Of a stretch of DNA of 61,651 nucleotides, positions 54,102-61,651 are shown one piece after another; position 1 is the stretch's first letter; each line of letters starts with the position of its first letter. The notes under the pieces are model-generated. The model saw only the letters and a program-made list of their open reading frames with translations. It did no database searches and was not told where the DNA came from. The translations under genes were made by a program, and so were the position numbers. Origin of the DNA: Paraburkholderia sp. BCC1885 (GTDB lineage Bacteria; Pseudomonadota; Gammaproteobacteria; Burkholderiales; Burkholderiaceae). The stretch is from the NCBI RefSeq assembly GCF_900996235.1, contig NZ_CAAJGM010000211.1:1-61651 (forward strand), given 5' to 3'.

Positions 54102-55076
54102 TCATGCGCGCAGCGGCCGAACCCGCGCCACGATCTCGCCGACGATGCCGCGTCTGAACGCCAGCACACACGCGATGAAGATCAGCCCCGTGACGATCGT
54201 CGCCGACTCGCCCAGCGAATTGAACCATTGCACGCCCGTCACCGACGCCAGCGCGCCGCCGATATCGCCAAGCCGATCTTCGAGCGCGACGATCAGCGCC
54301 GCGCCCAGCAGCGGCCCAAACAGCGTGCCCATGCCACCGACCAGCGTCATCAGGATCACCAGCCCCGACATGGTCCAATACGCGTCGCCCAGCGTTTCAA
54401 ACCCCAGCACCAGCACTTTCATCGAGCCGGCCAACCCCGCGATCCCCGCCGACAAGACGAACGCCAGCAATTTATAGCGGTCCGTGTCATAGCCGAGCGA
54501 AACCGCCCGCGGCCCGTTCTCCTTGATCGCCACCAGCACCTGCCCAAACGGTGAATGAACGATACGCACGATCAGCAGGAACATCAGCACCATCACGACC
54601 AGCACGACGTAGTAGAGCGTGAGATCCGACGAGAGATCCAGCACGCCGAACAGCTTGCCGCGCGGCACGCCTTGCAGGCCGTCTTCGCCATGCGTAAAGG
54701 GCGCCTGCAGAAACACGAAGTAGACCATCTGCGCGAGCGCCAGCGTCACCATGGCGAAGTAGATGCCCTGACGGCGGATTGCAAACAGGCCGACGATAAA
54801 ACCAAGCACCGTCGCCGCAGCCGTACCCGCCAGCACGCCGAGCTCGGGCGAATAGCCGAGCGCCTGGATCGCATAGCCCGTGGTATAGCCGGCCATGCCG
54901 AGAAACATCGCGTGACCGAACGACAACAGCCCCGTATAGCCGATCAGCAGATTGAAGGCCGCCGCGAACAACGCAAAACACAGCACCTTCATCACGAATA
55001 GCGGATAGATGCCGATGAACGGCACCGCGAGCAGCACCAGCAACAGCAGGCCGTAAAGCACTTTCCTCTGCATCAT
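54102..55076 (-). CDS. LivM-type ABC transporter permease (system 2)
   Basis: 324 residues with about nine membrane helices. The N-terminal QRKVLYGLLLLVLLAVPFIG and LLSFGHAMFLGMAGYTTGYA match LivM; GVPRGKLFGVLD and IKENGPRAVSLGYDTDRYKL are the family motifs, the second being the ATPase-contact loop. The ATG at 55076 overlaps the livH-type stop as ATGA. The frame extends far upstream inside its neighbour, but that part is not coding. Confidence 0.9.
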   Translation of the reverse strand: MMQRKVLYGLLLLVLLAVPFIGIYPLFVMKVLCFALFAAAFNLLIGYTGLLSFGHAMFLGMAGYTTGYAIQALGYSPELGVLAGTAAATVLGFIVGLFAIRRQGIYFAMVTLALAQMVYFVFLQAPFTHGEDGLQGVPRGKLFGVLDLSSDLTLYYVVLVVMVLMFLLIVRIVHSPFGQVLVAIKENGPRAVSLGYDTDRYKLLAFVLSAGIAGLAGSMKVLVLGFETLGDAYWTMSGLVILMTLVGGMGTLFGPLLGAALIVALEDRLGDIGGALASVTGVQWFNSLGESATIVTGLIFIACVLAFRRGIVGEIVARVRPLRA

Positions 55077-55957
55077 TTTTCCTTGCCGAAAAGACCCGCG
55101 GGGCGCACCAGCAGCACCAGCGCCATGATGACAAAGACGACCGTCGCCGACGCCTCCGGGTAGAACACCCGCGTGAAGCCTTCGATCACGCCGAGCATCA
55201 GGCCGGTGAGAATCGAGCCCATGATCGAGCCCATCCCGCCGATCACCACCACCGCGAACACGGTGATGATCATAGGCTGCCCCATCAGCGGCGAGACCTG
55301 GATCACCGGCGCCGCCAGCACGCCGGCAAACGCGGCGAGCGCCACGCCAAAGCCGTAGGTCAGCGTAATCATCAAGGGCACGTTGACGCCGAATGCTTCC
55401 ACCAGTTTTGGATTCTCGGTACCCGCGCGCAGATAGGCGCCAAGACGCGTTTTCTCGATCACGAACCAGGTGACGAAGCACACCACCAGCGAAGCGACCA
55501 CCACCCACGCGCGGTAATTCGGCAGAAACATGAAGCCCAGATTAGTAGCACCGGAAAGCGCCTCGGGGACGTCATAAGGCTGCCCCGACGAACCGTAGAT
55601 GGAGCGAAACACGCCTTCGACGACGAGCGTCAGTCCGAAGGTCAGCAACAGCCCATACAGATGATCGAGCTTATACAGCCAGCGCAACATCGAGCGCTCG
55701 ATCAGCATGCCGAAAGCGCCCACCAGCAGCGGCGCGAGCACCAGCATCACCCAGTACGGCAGATTGAAATACGACAGCCCCATCCATGTGAGCATCGCGC
55801 CCAGCATGAACAACGCGCCATGCGCGAAATTGATAACGTTTAGCAGGCCGAAGATAATCGCCAGACCCAGACTCAGGATCGCGTAGAACGAGCCGTTCAC
55901 GAGCCCGAGCAGCAACTGGCTCAGCATCGCCGAAAGCGGTATGCCAAAGATTTCCAT
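55073..55957 (-). CDS. LivH-type ABC transporter permease (system 2)
   Basis: 294 residues, normal LivH length. It begins MEIFGIPLSAMLSQLLLGLVNGSFYAILSLGLAIIFGLLNVINFAHGALFMLG-like segment, with GTENPKLVEAFGVNVPLM as the cytoplasmic EAA-like loop. The C-terminus VRPAGLFGKEK is typical. It sits 187 bases after the binding-protein gene, and its stop is inside the start of the next permease gene. Confidence 0.9.
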   Translation of the reverse strand: MEIFGIPLSAMLSQLLLGLVNGSFYAILSLGLAIIFGLLNVINFAHGALFMLGAMLTWMGLSYFNLPYWVMLVLAPLLVGAFGMLIERSMLRWLYKLDHLYGLLLTFGLTLVVEGVFRSIYGSSGQPYDVPEALSGATNLGFMFLPNYRAWVVVASLVVCFVTWFVIEKTRLGAYLRAGTENPKLVEAFGVNVPLMITLTYGFGVALAAFAGVLAAPVIQVSPLMGQPMIITVFAVVVIGGMGSIMGSILTGLMLGVIEGFTRVFYPEASATVVFVIMALVLLVRPAGLFGKEK

Positions 55958-56144
55958 GGAACGCCTTAGCCCTTAACCCATCGTCAAGGTGTGATCGGAA
56001 GGCGCGCGGTCTTCCGTACTGCCCGCGCGCAGCGTGGTGAGCCTCGTCCGTGTGTGTCCGTCTGCGTCCGCGAAGCGTGCCGCGAACAGCAACGCCAATG
56101 CCGACGCAAATACAAACGCTACCGGACGAAGCCGCAACCCGCGC

Positions 56145-57362
56145 TTATTTCCACAACGCGCAGCGTGTCTCCGCTTTGGTCGTGAATGCCTGCTCGCCTG
56201 GAATGGTCGCGGTGATCTTGTAGTAGTCCCAAGGTTCTTTGGATTCCGCCGGCGTCTTCACCTGCATCAGATACATGTCGTGGATCATGCTGCCGTCCTC
56301 GCGGATGTAGCCCTTGGCGTAGAAGTCGTCGATCCTGGTCTTCTTCAGTTGCGCCATGATCTTGTCCGGATCCGTCGAGCCGACCGCCTGCACCGCTTTC
56401 AGATAGTTCGTGACGGCCGAATAGTCGGCGGCCTGCAGGCTCGATGGCATCTTCCTCGTCTTGTCGAAGTAGCGCTCGGCCCATTTGCGCGTGGTCTCGT
56501 TCTTGTTCCAGTACCAGCTGTCGGTGAGCACCAGACCTTGCGTGGTCTCCAGACCCAGGCTGTGGATGTCGTCGATGAAGACCAGCAGCGCCGCGAGCTT
56601 CATGGTCTTGCTGATGCCGAACTCCTTCGCCGCCTTGATGGAGTTGACCGTGTCGCCGCCCGCGTTGGCGAGGCCGAGCACCTGGGCCTTCGACGCCTGC
56701 GCCTGCAACAGGAACGAGGAGAAATCCGAAGCCGACAGCGGATGGTGTACGTCGCCGAGCACCTGCCCGCCGTTGGCCTTCACCACGTTTGCGGTGGCCG
56801 TCTCCAGCGCCTTGCCGAAGGCGTAGTCAGCGGTCAGGAAGTACCACGTCTTGCCGCCCTGCTTTGTCACCGCTGCGCCCGTGCCCTTCGCCTGCGCCGT
56901 GGTGTCGTATGCATAGTGGATCGTGTAGGGCGTGCACTGCTCGTTGGTCATGGTGTCGGCGCCGGCGCCGACGTTGATGTACACCTTGTGCTTTTCGCCC
57001 GCTACCTGGTTCATCGACAAGCCCGTTGCCGAGTTCGTGCCGCCGATCAGCACCTGAACGCCATCGCGGTCGAACCATTCACGCGCCCGCGACGCCGCAA
57101 TGTCCGCCTTGTTCTGGTGATCGGCGTAGAGCAGCTCGATCGGCTTGCCGTTGACCTTGCCGCCGAAGTCGGCGATCGCCATGCGGATCGCTTCGAGGCC
57201 GCCGGGGCCGTCGATATCCGCGTAGAGGCCGGACATGTCGGTGATGTAGCCGATCTTGACGGTGTCGTCGGCAGCTCGCGCGCTGCCCATAGTCAGCGCG
57301 GCGCCCGCCGCCACTGCAGCAAAGCAGCATGCCGAAAGTCGCGCGAGTGTTTTGATCTTCAT
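56145..57362 (-). CDS. ABC transporter substrate-binding protein (Liv type, system 2)
   Basis: 405 residues. A signal peptide (TLARLSACCFAAVAAGAALTMGSARA) precedes DDTVKIGYITDMSGLYADIDGPGGLEAI, a type 1 fold of the LivK/amide class. WYFLTADYAFGKALE is the usual lobe-2 motif. The sequence is distant from both other Liv-type binding proteins in the window, so a different ligand (amide, aromatic acid or short-chain compound) is likely. The last residues (ETRCALWK) hold a lone Cys. Confidence 0.9.
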   Translation of the reverse strand: MKIKTLARLSACCFAAVAAGAALTMGSARAADDTVKIGYITDMSGLYADIDGPGGLEAIRMAIADFGGKVNGKPIELLYADHQNKADIAASRAREWFDRDGVQVLIGGTNSATGLSMNQVAGEKHKVYINVGAGADTMTNEQCTPYTIHYAYDTTAQAKGTGAAVTKQGGKTWYFLTADYAFGKALETATANVVKANGGQVLGDVHHPLSASDFSSFLLQAQASKAQVLGLANAGGDTVNSIKAAKEFGISKTMKLAALLVFIDDIHSLGLETTQGLVLTDSWYWNKNETTRKWAERYFDKTRKMPSSLQAADYSAVTNYLKAVQAVGSTDPDKIMAQLKKTRIDDFYAKGYIREDGSMIHDMYLMQVKTPAESKEPWDYYKITATIPGEQAFTTKAETRCALWK

Positions 57363-57418
57363 TGCGGTCTCCTTGTTTCCTGGCTTTTGGTTATCAGAGG
57401 CAATCGGACGCTTCGCAG

Positions 57419-58174
57419 CTACACGCCGAGCAGATCGTGCAGCGCCGGCATCTTGCTTTCGAGTTCGCCCGCGCCGAAGTGCTCGACGATGCCGCCATGC
57501 TCCATCACATAGAAGCGGTCGGCGAGCGGCGCGGCAAAGCGGAAATTCTGTTCGACCATCACGATCGTGTAGCCGCGCGCCTTGAGCGTCACGATCATGC
57601 GCGCGAGCGCCTGCACGATGACCGGTGCGAGTCCCTCGGAGATTTCGTCGAGCAGCAACAGACTGGCGCCGGTGCGCAGGATCCGCGCGACGGCAAGCAT
57701 CTGTTGCTCGCCGCCGGAGAGCCGCGTGCCCTGGCTCGCCTTACGTTCCTGCAGGTTCGGGAACATCGCGTAGATCTCATCCAGCGACATCATGTGCGCG
57801 GCGTCACCGACCGGCGGCGGCAATAGAAGGTTCTCCTCGCACGACAGGCTCGAAAAAATGCCGCGTTCTTCGGGACAGTAACCAATGCCGCAATGCGCGA
57901 TGCGATGCGTGGGCATGTCGATGGTTTCGCGCCCGCCGACGCGAATCGAACCCGTCCGGCGGCCGGTCAGTCCCATGATGGCGCGCAGCGTCGTGGTGCG
58001 GCCCGCGCCGTTGCGGCCGAGCAGGGTGACGACTTCGCCGCGGTTCACGGTGAGATCGACGCCATGCAATATGTGGGACTCGCCGTACCACGCCTGCAAC
58101 CCCGCGATCTCCAGCGCCGGTTGCGCGGCCACCCCGCTCACCTCCACGTTCTCGCGCTCCGCCATCGTGTTCAT
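57419..58174 (-). CDS. LivF-type ABC ATPase (system 2), Walker A Lys replaced by Arg
   Basis: 251 residues. The order of motifs is that of LivF: Walker A LLGRNGAGRTTTLRAIMG, LSGGEQQMLAVARIL, Walker B SLLLLDEISEGLAP and the IVMVEQNFRFAAPLADRFYVMEHG end. The Walker A Lys that contacts ATP phosphates is Arg (GGC CGC ACC). Walker B has DEIS rather than DEPS. Both differ from the paralogue at 48463. Its ATG overlaps the upstream stop as ATGA. Confidence 0.9.
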   Translation of the reverse strand: MNTMAERENVEVSGVAAQPALEIAGLQAWYGESHILHGVDLTVNRGEVVTLLGRNGAGRTTTLRAIMGLTGRRTGSIRVGGRETIDMPTHRIAHCGIGYCPEERGIFSSLSCEENLLLPPPVGDAAHMMSLDEIYAMFPNLQERKASQGTRLSGGEQQMLAVARILRTGASLLLLDEISEGLAPVIVQALARMIVTLKARGYTIVMVEQNFRFAAPLADRFYVMEHGGIVEHFGAGELESKMPALHDLLGV

Positions 58175-58950
58175 GCGTGCGCTCCGGTGAGGGCGGCATC
58201 GGCGCTGCCCATATAGGCCTGCATGACGAGCGGACTCTTCGATACTTCGGCGTACGTACCTTCGGCGAGCACCTCGCCACGCTGCAGCACGGTGATCGTA
58301 TCGGAGATGCCGGCAATCACATTCATGTTGTGCTCGACCATCAGAATGGTGCGGCCGCTCGACACCTTCTTGATCAACGCGGTGACGCGATCGACGTCTT
58401 CGTGTCCCATGCCCTGGGTCGGCTCGTCGAGCAGCATCAGTTCCGGCTCCATGGCGAGCGTGGTGGCGATCTCAAGCGCGCGCTTGCGGCCGTAGGAGAG
58501 TTCGACGGTCAACACATCGGCGAAATCGGTCAAACCGACCTGGGTGAGCAGGTCCATGGCGCGGTCATCGAGCTCATGCAGCGAGCGCGCGCTTTTCCAG
58601 AAGTGAAACGTGGTGCCCAGCGTGCGCTGCAAACCGATGCGCACGTTCTGCAATGCCGTCAGATGCGGAAACACCGCGGAAATCTGAAACGAGCGGATGA
58701 TGCCGCGCCGCGCAATCTGCGCGGGCCGTTCACGCGTGATGTCGATGCCGTTGTAGACGATCTGCCCCGCGGTGGGGACGAGGAATTTGGTCAGCAGATT
58801 GAAACAGGTGGTTTTGCCGGCGCCATTGGGACCAATCAACGCATGAATCGAGCCACGCCGCACACGCAGGTTGACACCGTTGACGGCGACGAAGCCCTTG
58901 AACTCTCTCGTTAGTCCGCGCGTTTCGAGAATCGTGTCGCCGAGAATCAT
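58171..58950 (-). CDS. LivG-type ABC ATPase (system 2)
   Basis: 259 residues. It is a complete LivG: Walker A ALIGPNGAGKTTCFNLLTKFL, signature LSYGRKRALEIATTLAMEPELMLLDEPTQGMG, and the C-terminal VLAEGTYAEVSKSPLVMQAYMG. The ATG at 58950 follows GGAAGGGAAC; an ATG at 58962 is the alternative. It is the first gene of the operon ATPase-ATPase-binding protein-permease-permease. This order differs from liv-1, so the two operons are independent. Confidence 0.92.
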   Translation of the reverse strand: MILGDTILETRGLTREFKGFVAVNGVNLRVRRGSIHALIGPNGAGKTTCFNLLTKFLVPTAGQIVYNGIDITRERPAQIARRGIIRSFQISAVFPHLTALQNVRIGLQRTLGTTFHFWKSARSLHELDDRAMDLLTQVGLTDFADVLTVELSYGRKRALEIATTLAMEPELMLLDEPTQGMGHEDVDRVTALIKKVSSGRTILMVEHNMNVIAGISDTITVLQRGEVLAEGTYAEVSKSPLVMQAYMGSADAALTGAHA

Positions 58951-59227
58951 GTTCCCTTCCATGCGAAGTGAGGCGAAGCACTACGATCTTCCGCGCCAAA
59001 CGCTGCGCGACGTGTGACGGCGACGACACCCCCTTGCCGCCCGTTGGCGTGCTGCACCGCGTGGTGTACCTCGTGGTGCGCCCCGCGCTGTGCTCATCAC
59101 GGACGGGTCATCCACGACGAGCTACGCATCGCGCCATTGTCGCGCCAATGATGCAGCGCATTCATTGGGATTTGCACTTAGTATGCAATGCGCGCCGCTG
59201 GTCCACGACGCGCATTGGGCCTGGCTG

Positions 59228-60931
59228 TCACGCAACCGACATCGACGCGACCGGACGAATCTCCGTGGCCTGCCCCGCGAGGCGCGCGCGACGATCCTCG
59301 CGAATCATGTCGCTGGCGCGCTCGGCGATCATCAGCGTCGGCGAGTTGGTGTTGCCCGACGTGATGGTGGGCATGACCGACGCATCGACCACCCGCAAAC
59401 CTTCCACGCCGATTACGCGCAGACGCTGATCGACGACAGCGGCGGGATCGTCCGCCGCGCCCATCCGGCAAGTACCGACAGGATGGAAGATGGTCGTGCC
59501 GACATTGCCCGCGGCCTGCTGGAGCTCTTCCTCGGTCTGGAACTGGATGCCGGGGAGGATTTCCCGCGGCTTGTATGGCGCGAGCGCGGCCGCGCCAGCA
59601 ATCCGGCGCGTCAGACGCAGCGCATTGGCGGCGACGTGACGGTCGTAATCGGTGGACAGATAGTTGGGCGCGATCAGCGGCGCCGCCTGCGGCTCGGCCG
59701 AGACGATATGCACGCTGCCGCGCGACGTGGGCCGCAACTGGCACACCGACGCGGTAAACGCGTTAAAGCGATGCAGCGGCTCGCCGAAACGGTCGAGCGA
59801 CAGCGGCTGCACGTGATACTCGAGATCGGGCCGCGTAAGCGAGCGGTCGTCGGGGTCCGATTTCGCAAAGGCGCCGAGTTGCGAGGGCGACATCGACATA
59901 GGTCCGCTCTGAAATAGTGCGTACTGCAAACCGATCATCAGCTTGCCCCACCAATGCGCGGAAGCGGTATTGAGCGTGCGTACACCATCGACCCTATACG
60001 CCATGCGCAACTGCAGATGGTCCTGAAGATTCTCACCGACACCCCGCAGATCCTGCACCACGCCAATGCCCAGCTTTTGCAGCCGCGCGCCGTTACCGAC
60101 GCCGGAAAGCTCGAGCAGTTGCGGCGAGTTGACCGCGCCGGAACTCAGGATCACTTCGCATTTGGCCGTGGCGAAATAATCGACGCCATTGCCGCGATAT
60201 TCCACACCGACGCAGCGACGCCCATCGAACACGACACGCTGCGTGACGGCCCCTGTAATCACAGTCAGATTGGGACGCTTGAGCGCGGGCCGCAGAAACG
60301 CCTTCGACGCATTCCAGCGGATGCCGCGTTTCTGGTTGACGTCGAAATAGCCGACGCCGCTGTTGTCGCCGCGATTGAAGTCGTCGGTGGCGGGGATGCC
60401 GGCTTGCTGCGCAGCTTGCGCAAAGGTCTCGAGGATCTTCCATTTCAGCCGCTGCTTTTCGACGCGCCACGGTCCGCCCGCGCCGTGCGATTCGCTGGCG
60501 CCGCCGTGGTAGTCCTCGCTGCGTTTGAAGATGGGGAGGACATTGTTCCAGGACCATGAGGCGTCGCCGGTCACACGTGCCCACTCGTCATAGTCTTCAC
60601 GCTGGCCGCGCATGTAGATCATGCCATTGATCGAGGAGCTGCCGCCCAGCACCCGGCCGCGCGGATAGGAGAGCGCGCGGCCGTTCAGGCCGGGTTCTTC
60701 CTGCGTTTTGTAGAGCCAGTCGGTGCGGGGGTTGCCGATGCAGTACAGGTAGCCTACCGGCACGTGGATCCAGTGGTAGTCGTCCTTGCCGCCGGCTTCC
60801 AGTAGCAGTACTAATATTTCCGGGTCTTCGGACAGGCGGTTTGCCAGGACGCAGCCTGCTGTGCCGGCGCCGATTACTATGTAGTCGAAGTTGTCTTCTG
60901 GCTTTGGGTCGCTTCGCGGAGTTGCGGTCAT
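59228..60931 (-). CDS. GMC family oxidoreductase (choline dehydrogenase-like)
   Basis: 567 residues. The FAD motif DYIVIGAGTAGCVLANRLSE lies near the N-terminus; RGRVLGGSSSINGMIYMRGQ is GMC signature 1 and GAVNSPQLLELSGVG signature 2. The C-terminus has TTIFHPVGTCRMG, which carries the catalytic His, and TITSGNTNSPTLMIAERASDMI. The substrate alcohol is uncertain; choline, aromatic and long-chain alcohols are all known. The ATG at 60931 follows GGAGAC; the frame upstream runs through repeat-like sequence and is not coding. It precedes the liv-2 operon, with a 277-base gap. Confidence 0.9.
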   Translation of the reverse strand: MTATPRSDPKPEDNFDYIVIGAGTAGCVLANRLSEDPEILVLLLEAGGKDDYHWIHVPVGYLYCIGNPRTDWLYKTQEEPGLNGRALSYPRGRVLGGSSSINGMIYMRGQREDYDEWARVTGDASWSWNNVLPIFKRSEDYHGGASESHGAGGPWRVEKQRLKWKILETFAQAAQQAGIPATDDFNRGDNSGVGYFDVNQKRGIRWNASKAFLRPALKRPNLTVITGAVTQRVVFDGRRCVGVEYRGNGVDYFATAKCEVILSSGAVNSPQLLELSGVGNGARLQKLGIGVVQDLRGVGENLQDHLQLRMAYRVDGVRTLNTASAHWWGKLMIGLQYALFQSGPMSMSPSQLGAFAKSDPDDRSLTRPDLEYHVQPLSLDRFGEPLHRFNAFTASVCQLRPTSRGSVHIVSAEPQAAPLIAPNYLSTDYDRHVAANALRLTRRIAGAAALAPYKPREILPGIQFQTEEELQQAAGNVGTTIFHPVGTCRMGAADDPAAVVDQRLRVIGVEGLRVVDASVMPTITSGNTNSPTLMIAERASDMIREDRRARLAGQATEIRPVASMSVA

Positions 60932-60986
60932 TTTGGGGTGTCTCCGGTTTGGTGGTTCTTTGGCGGGTTTTTTTGCCTGCGGCAGC

Positions 60987-61031
60987 TGGTGGTTTTGTTT
61001 GTTTTGGTTTTTGTTTTTTGTTTTTTGTTGG
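60987..61031. repeat. 45-base G/T-only tract (A/C on the GMC sense strand)
   Basis: The plus strand consists solely of G and T for 45 bases. It lies in the likely leader of the GMC gene, where the mRNA would be an unstructured A/C tract (runs such as CAAAAAACAAAAAAC). Confidence 0.7.
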
Positions 61032-61084
61032 CCTTTCCTTGCATTGTTATTGGTTTGCTTGCGTTGCCCCTGTGCGGGGCGGCA

Positions 61085-61116
61085 CTTACTTTCTTTGCCG
61101 CCGCAAAGAAAGTAAG
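61085..61116. repeat. Perfect 14-bp hairpin at the element border
   Basis: CTTACTTTCTTTGC (61085-61098) pairs exactly with GCAAAGAAAGTAAG (61103-61116) around CGCC. Confidence 0.8.
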
Positions 61117-61531
61117 CAAAGAAAGCGGGCTGCAACCGCTAGCCCGTAGTGAGCCATCCCGGTCTGCAACCGGGAACGGCCCAACACGAGATGTCCCCTC
61201 GCACCGTCACCCCCTAATGACACAGGGCTCATCCGTTCCAGCGTCGCGCTGCGCGCCCCGCCGTCGGGCATAACGGCTCTTCGATAGGCGCTATCTGCTT
61301 TCTTCATTGTTAGGCATCCAAATTTTTCAGAGAGATGCTTCCAAATCCACACTCACCCGGCCCCCCTCGCGAACCGTTCCGCCGCGCACGCAGTGCGCTG
61401 TCGGGATGAATGAGCCCTGTGTCACTACCGCGGGCGATGCGAGAGACGATCTCGTTTCGGACCACTCCGTGTTCACACAAGTGGTGGACACCTACAAGCT
61501 AGCGGTGTGAGCCCGCTTTCTTTGCCTACTT
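61110..61531. repeat. 422-bp nested inverted-repeat element
   Basis: The ends are 34-base inverted repeats (61110-61143 and 61498-61531, 30 of 34 matching). Nested inside is a 14-base perfect inverted repeat (61219-61232 and 61410-61423, GACACAGGGCTCAT). The interior has no significant gene. A degraded copy of part of it occurs at 19159-19204. This is the form of a miniature or remnant mobile element. No transposase is seen. Confidence 0.65.
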
Positions 61532-61651
61532 GTATATTGGTCCCAGTGTCCGGAAACTGATCCTTTCCGTTCACCGGAAGCGGTAGCCCGTTTTGCTTAC
61601 CGGGGCTCACAGCCCGAAAGAAAGCTGGTGGCGCCGCTTCCACTTACCGCT
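61532..61651. other. Right-edge non-coding sequence
   Basis: 120 bases with no gene. CGGAAACTG, TTCCGTTCACCGGAA and CGGGGCTC-type GC runs suggest that it continues the same intergenic repeat environment, but nothing more can be said. Confidence 0.3.

Noticed and set aside
55077..55508. N-terminal extension of the second LivM-type permease
   Set aside because: Lies wholly inside the LivH-type gene in another frame; homology starts at 55076.
61086..61510. Short frames in the right-end element
   Set aside because: They lie in repeat arms, lack start signals and show no family similarity; a transposase is not encoded.

Overview
The window looks like chromosome 1 of a Burkholderia-type beta-proteobacterium, most likely Paraburkholderia. 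The evidence is high GC with strong third-position bias, the gene order mnmG-rsmG-parA-parB-(permease)-atpI-B-E-F-H-A-G-D-C that lies close to oriC in that group, two perfect parS sites, a tandem glycine riboswitch in front of gcvTHP, and several branched-chain amino acid (Liv) ABC systems. The species assignment is an inference; no database search was run.

Layout. Positions 1-4270 hold one end of a tRNA-Arg-linked genomic island: a five-gene, leftward, tightly coupled operon (HTH protein, AlpA-like regulator, two orphan proteins, a DUF3987-type protein) in lower-GC DNA, followed by tRNA-Arg(CCG) at 4271-4346. Positions 4.6-9.5 kb carry a di-haem cytochrome c5-like protein, Rep helicase, a Gfo/Idh/MocA oxidoreductase and a small lipoprotein. 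Positions 9.65-17.3 kb are a glycine/serine block: tandem glycine riboswitch, gcvT-gcvH-gcvP, an alginate-lyase-like protein and sdaA. A ThDP enzyme, a Liv-type binding protein, putA, a UPF0324 transporter with a coupled Cys-rich micro-protein, priA, hemE and a PheC-like periplasmic protein follow to 31.8 kb.

At 32.2-32.5 kb lies a probable 6S RNA with terminator, then an acyl-CoA ligase gene broken by a frameshift (32.6-34.4 kb). The complete leftward F1Fo ATP synthase operon (34.6-42.4 kb) has three 48-bp tandem repeats between atpA and atpG. Next come an anion permease, parB, parA, rsmG and mnmG (to 48.3 kb), with one parS inside mnmG and a second forming the stem of the terminator of the following liv operon. 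Two liv transport operons (48.4-53.5 and 54.1-58.95 kb) and a GMC oxidoreductase complete the gene content. The right end (60.95-61.65 kb) is a non-coding, nested inverted-repeat element.

How the genes fit together: the gcv-sdaA block takes glycine and serine to one-carbon units, ammonia and pyruvate; putA and the Liv systems give amino-acid uptake and catabolism; atp, par, mnmG, rsmG, rep and priA are core functions. The most unusual signals are the parS/terminator overlap, the unclassified island operon, the frameshifted ligase, the 48-bp repeats inside the atp operon, the extra riboswitch-like core motif before gcvT, a possible small RNA at 53.8-53.97 kb, and the repeat element at the right edge.
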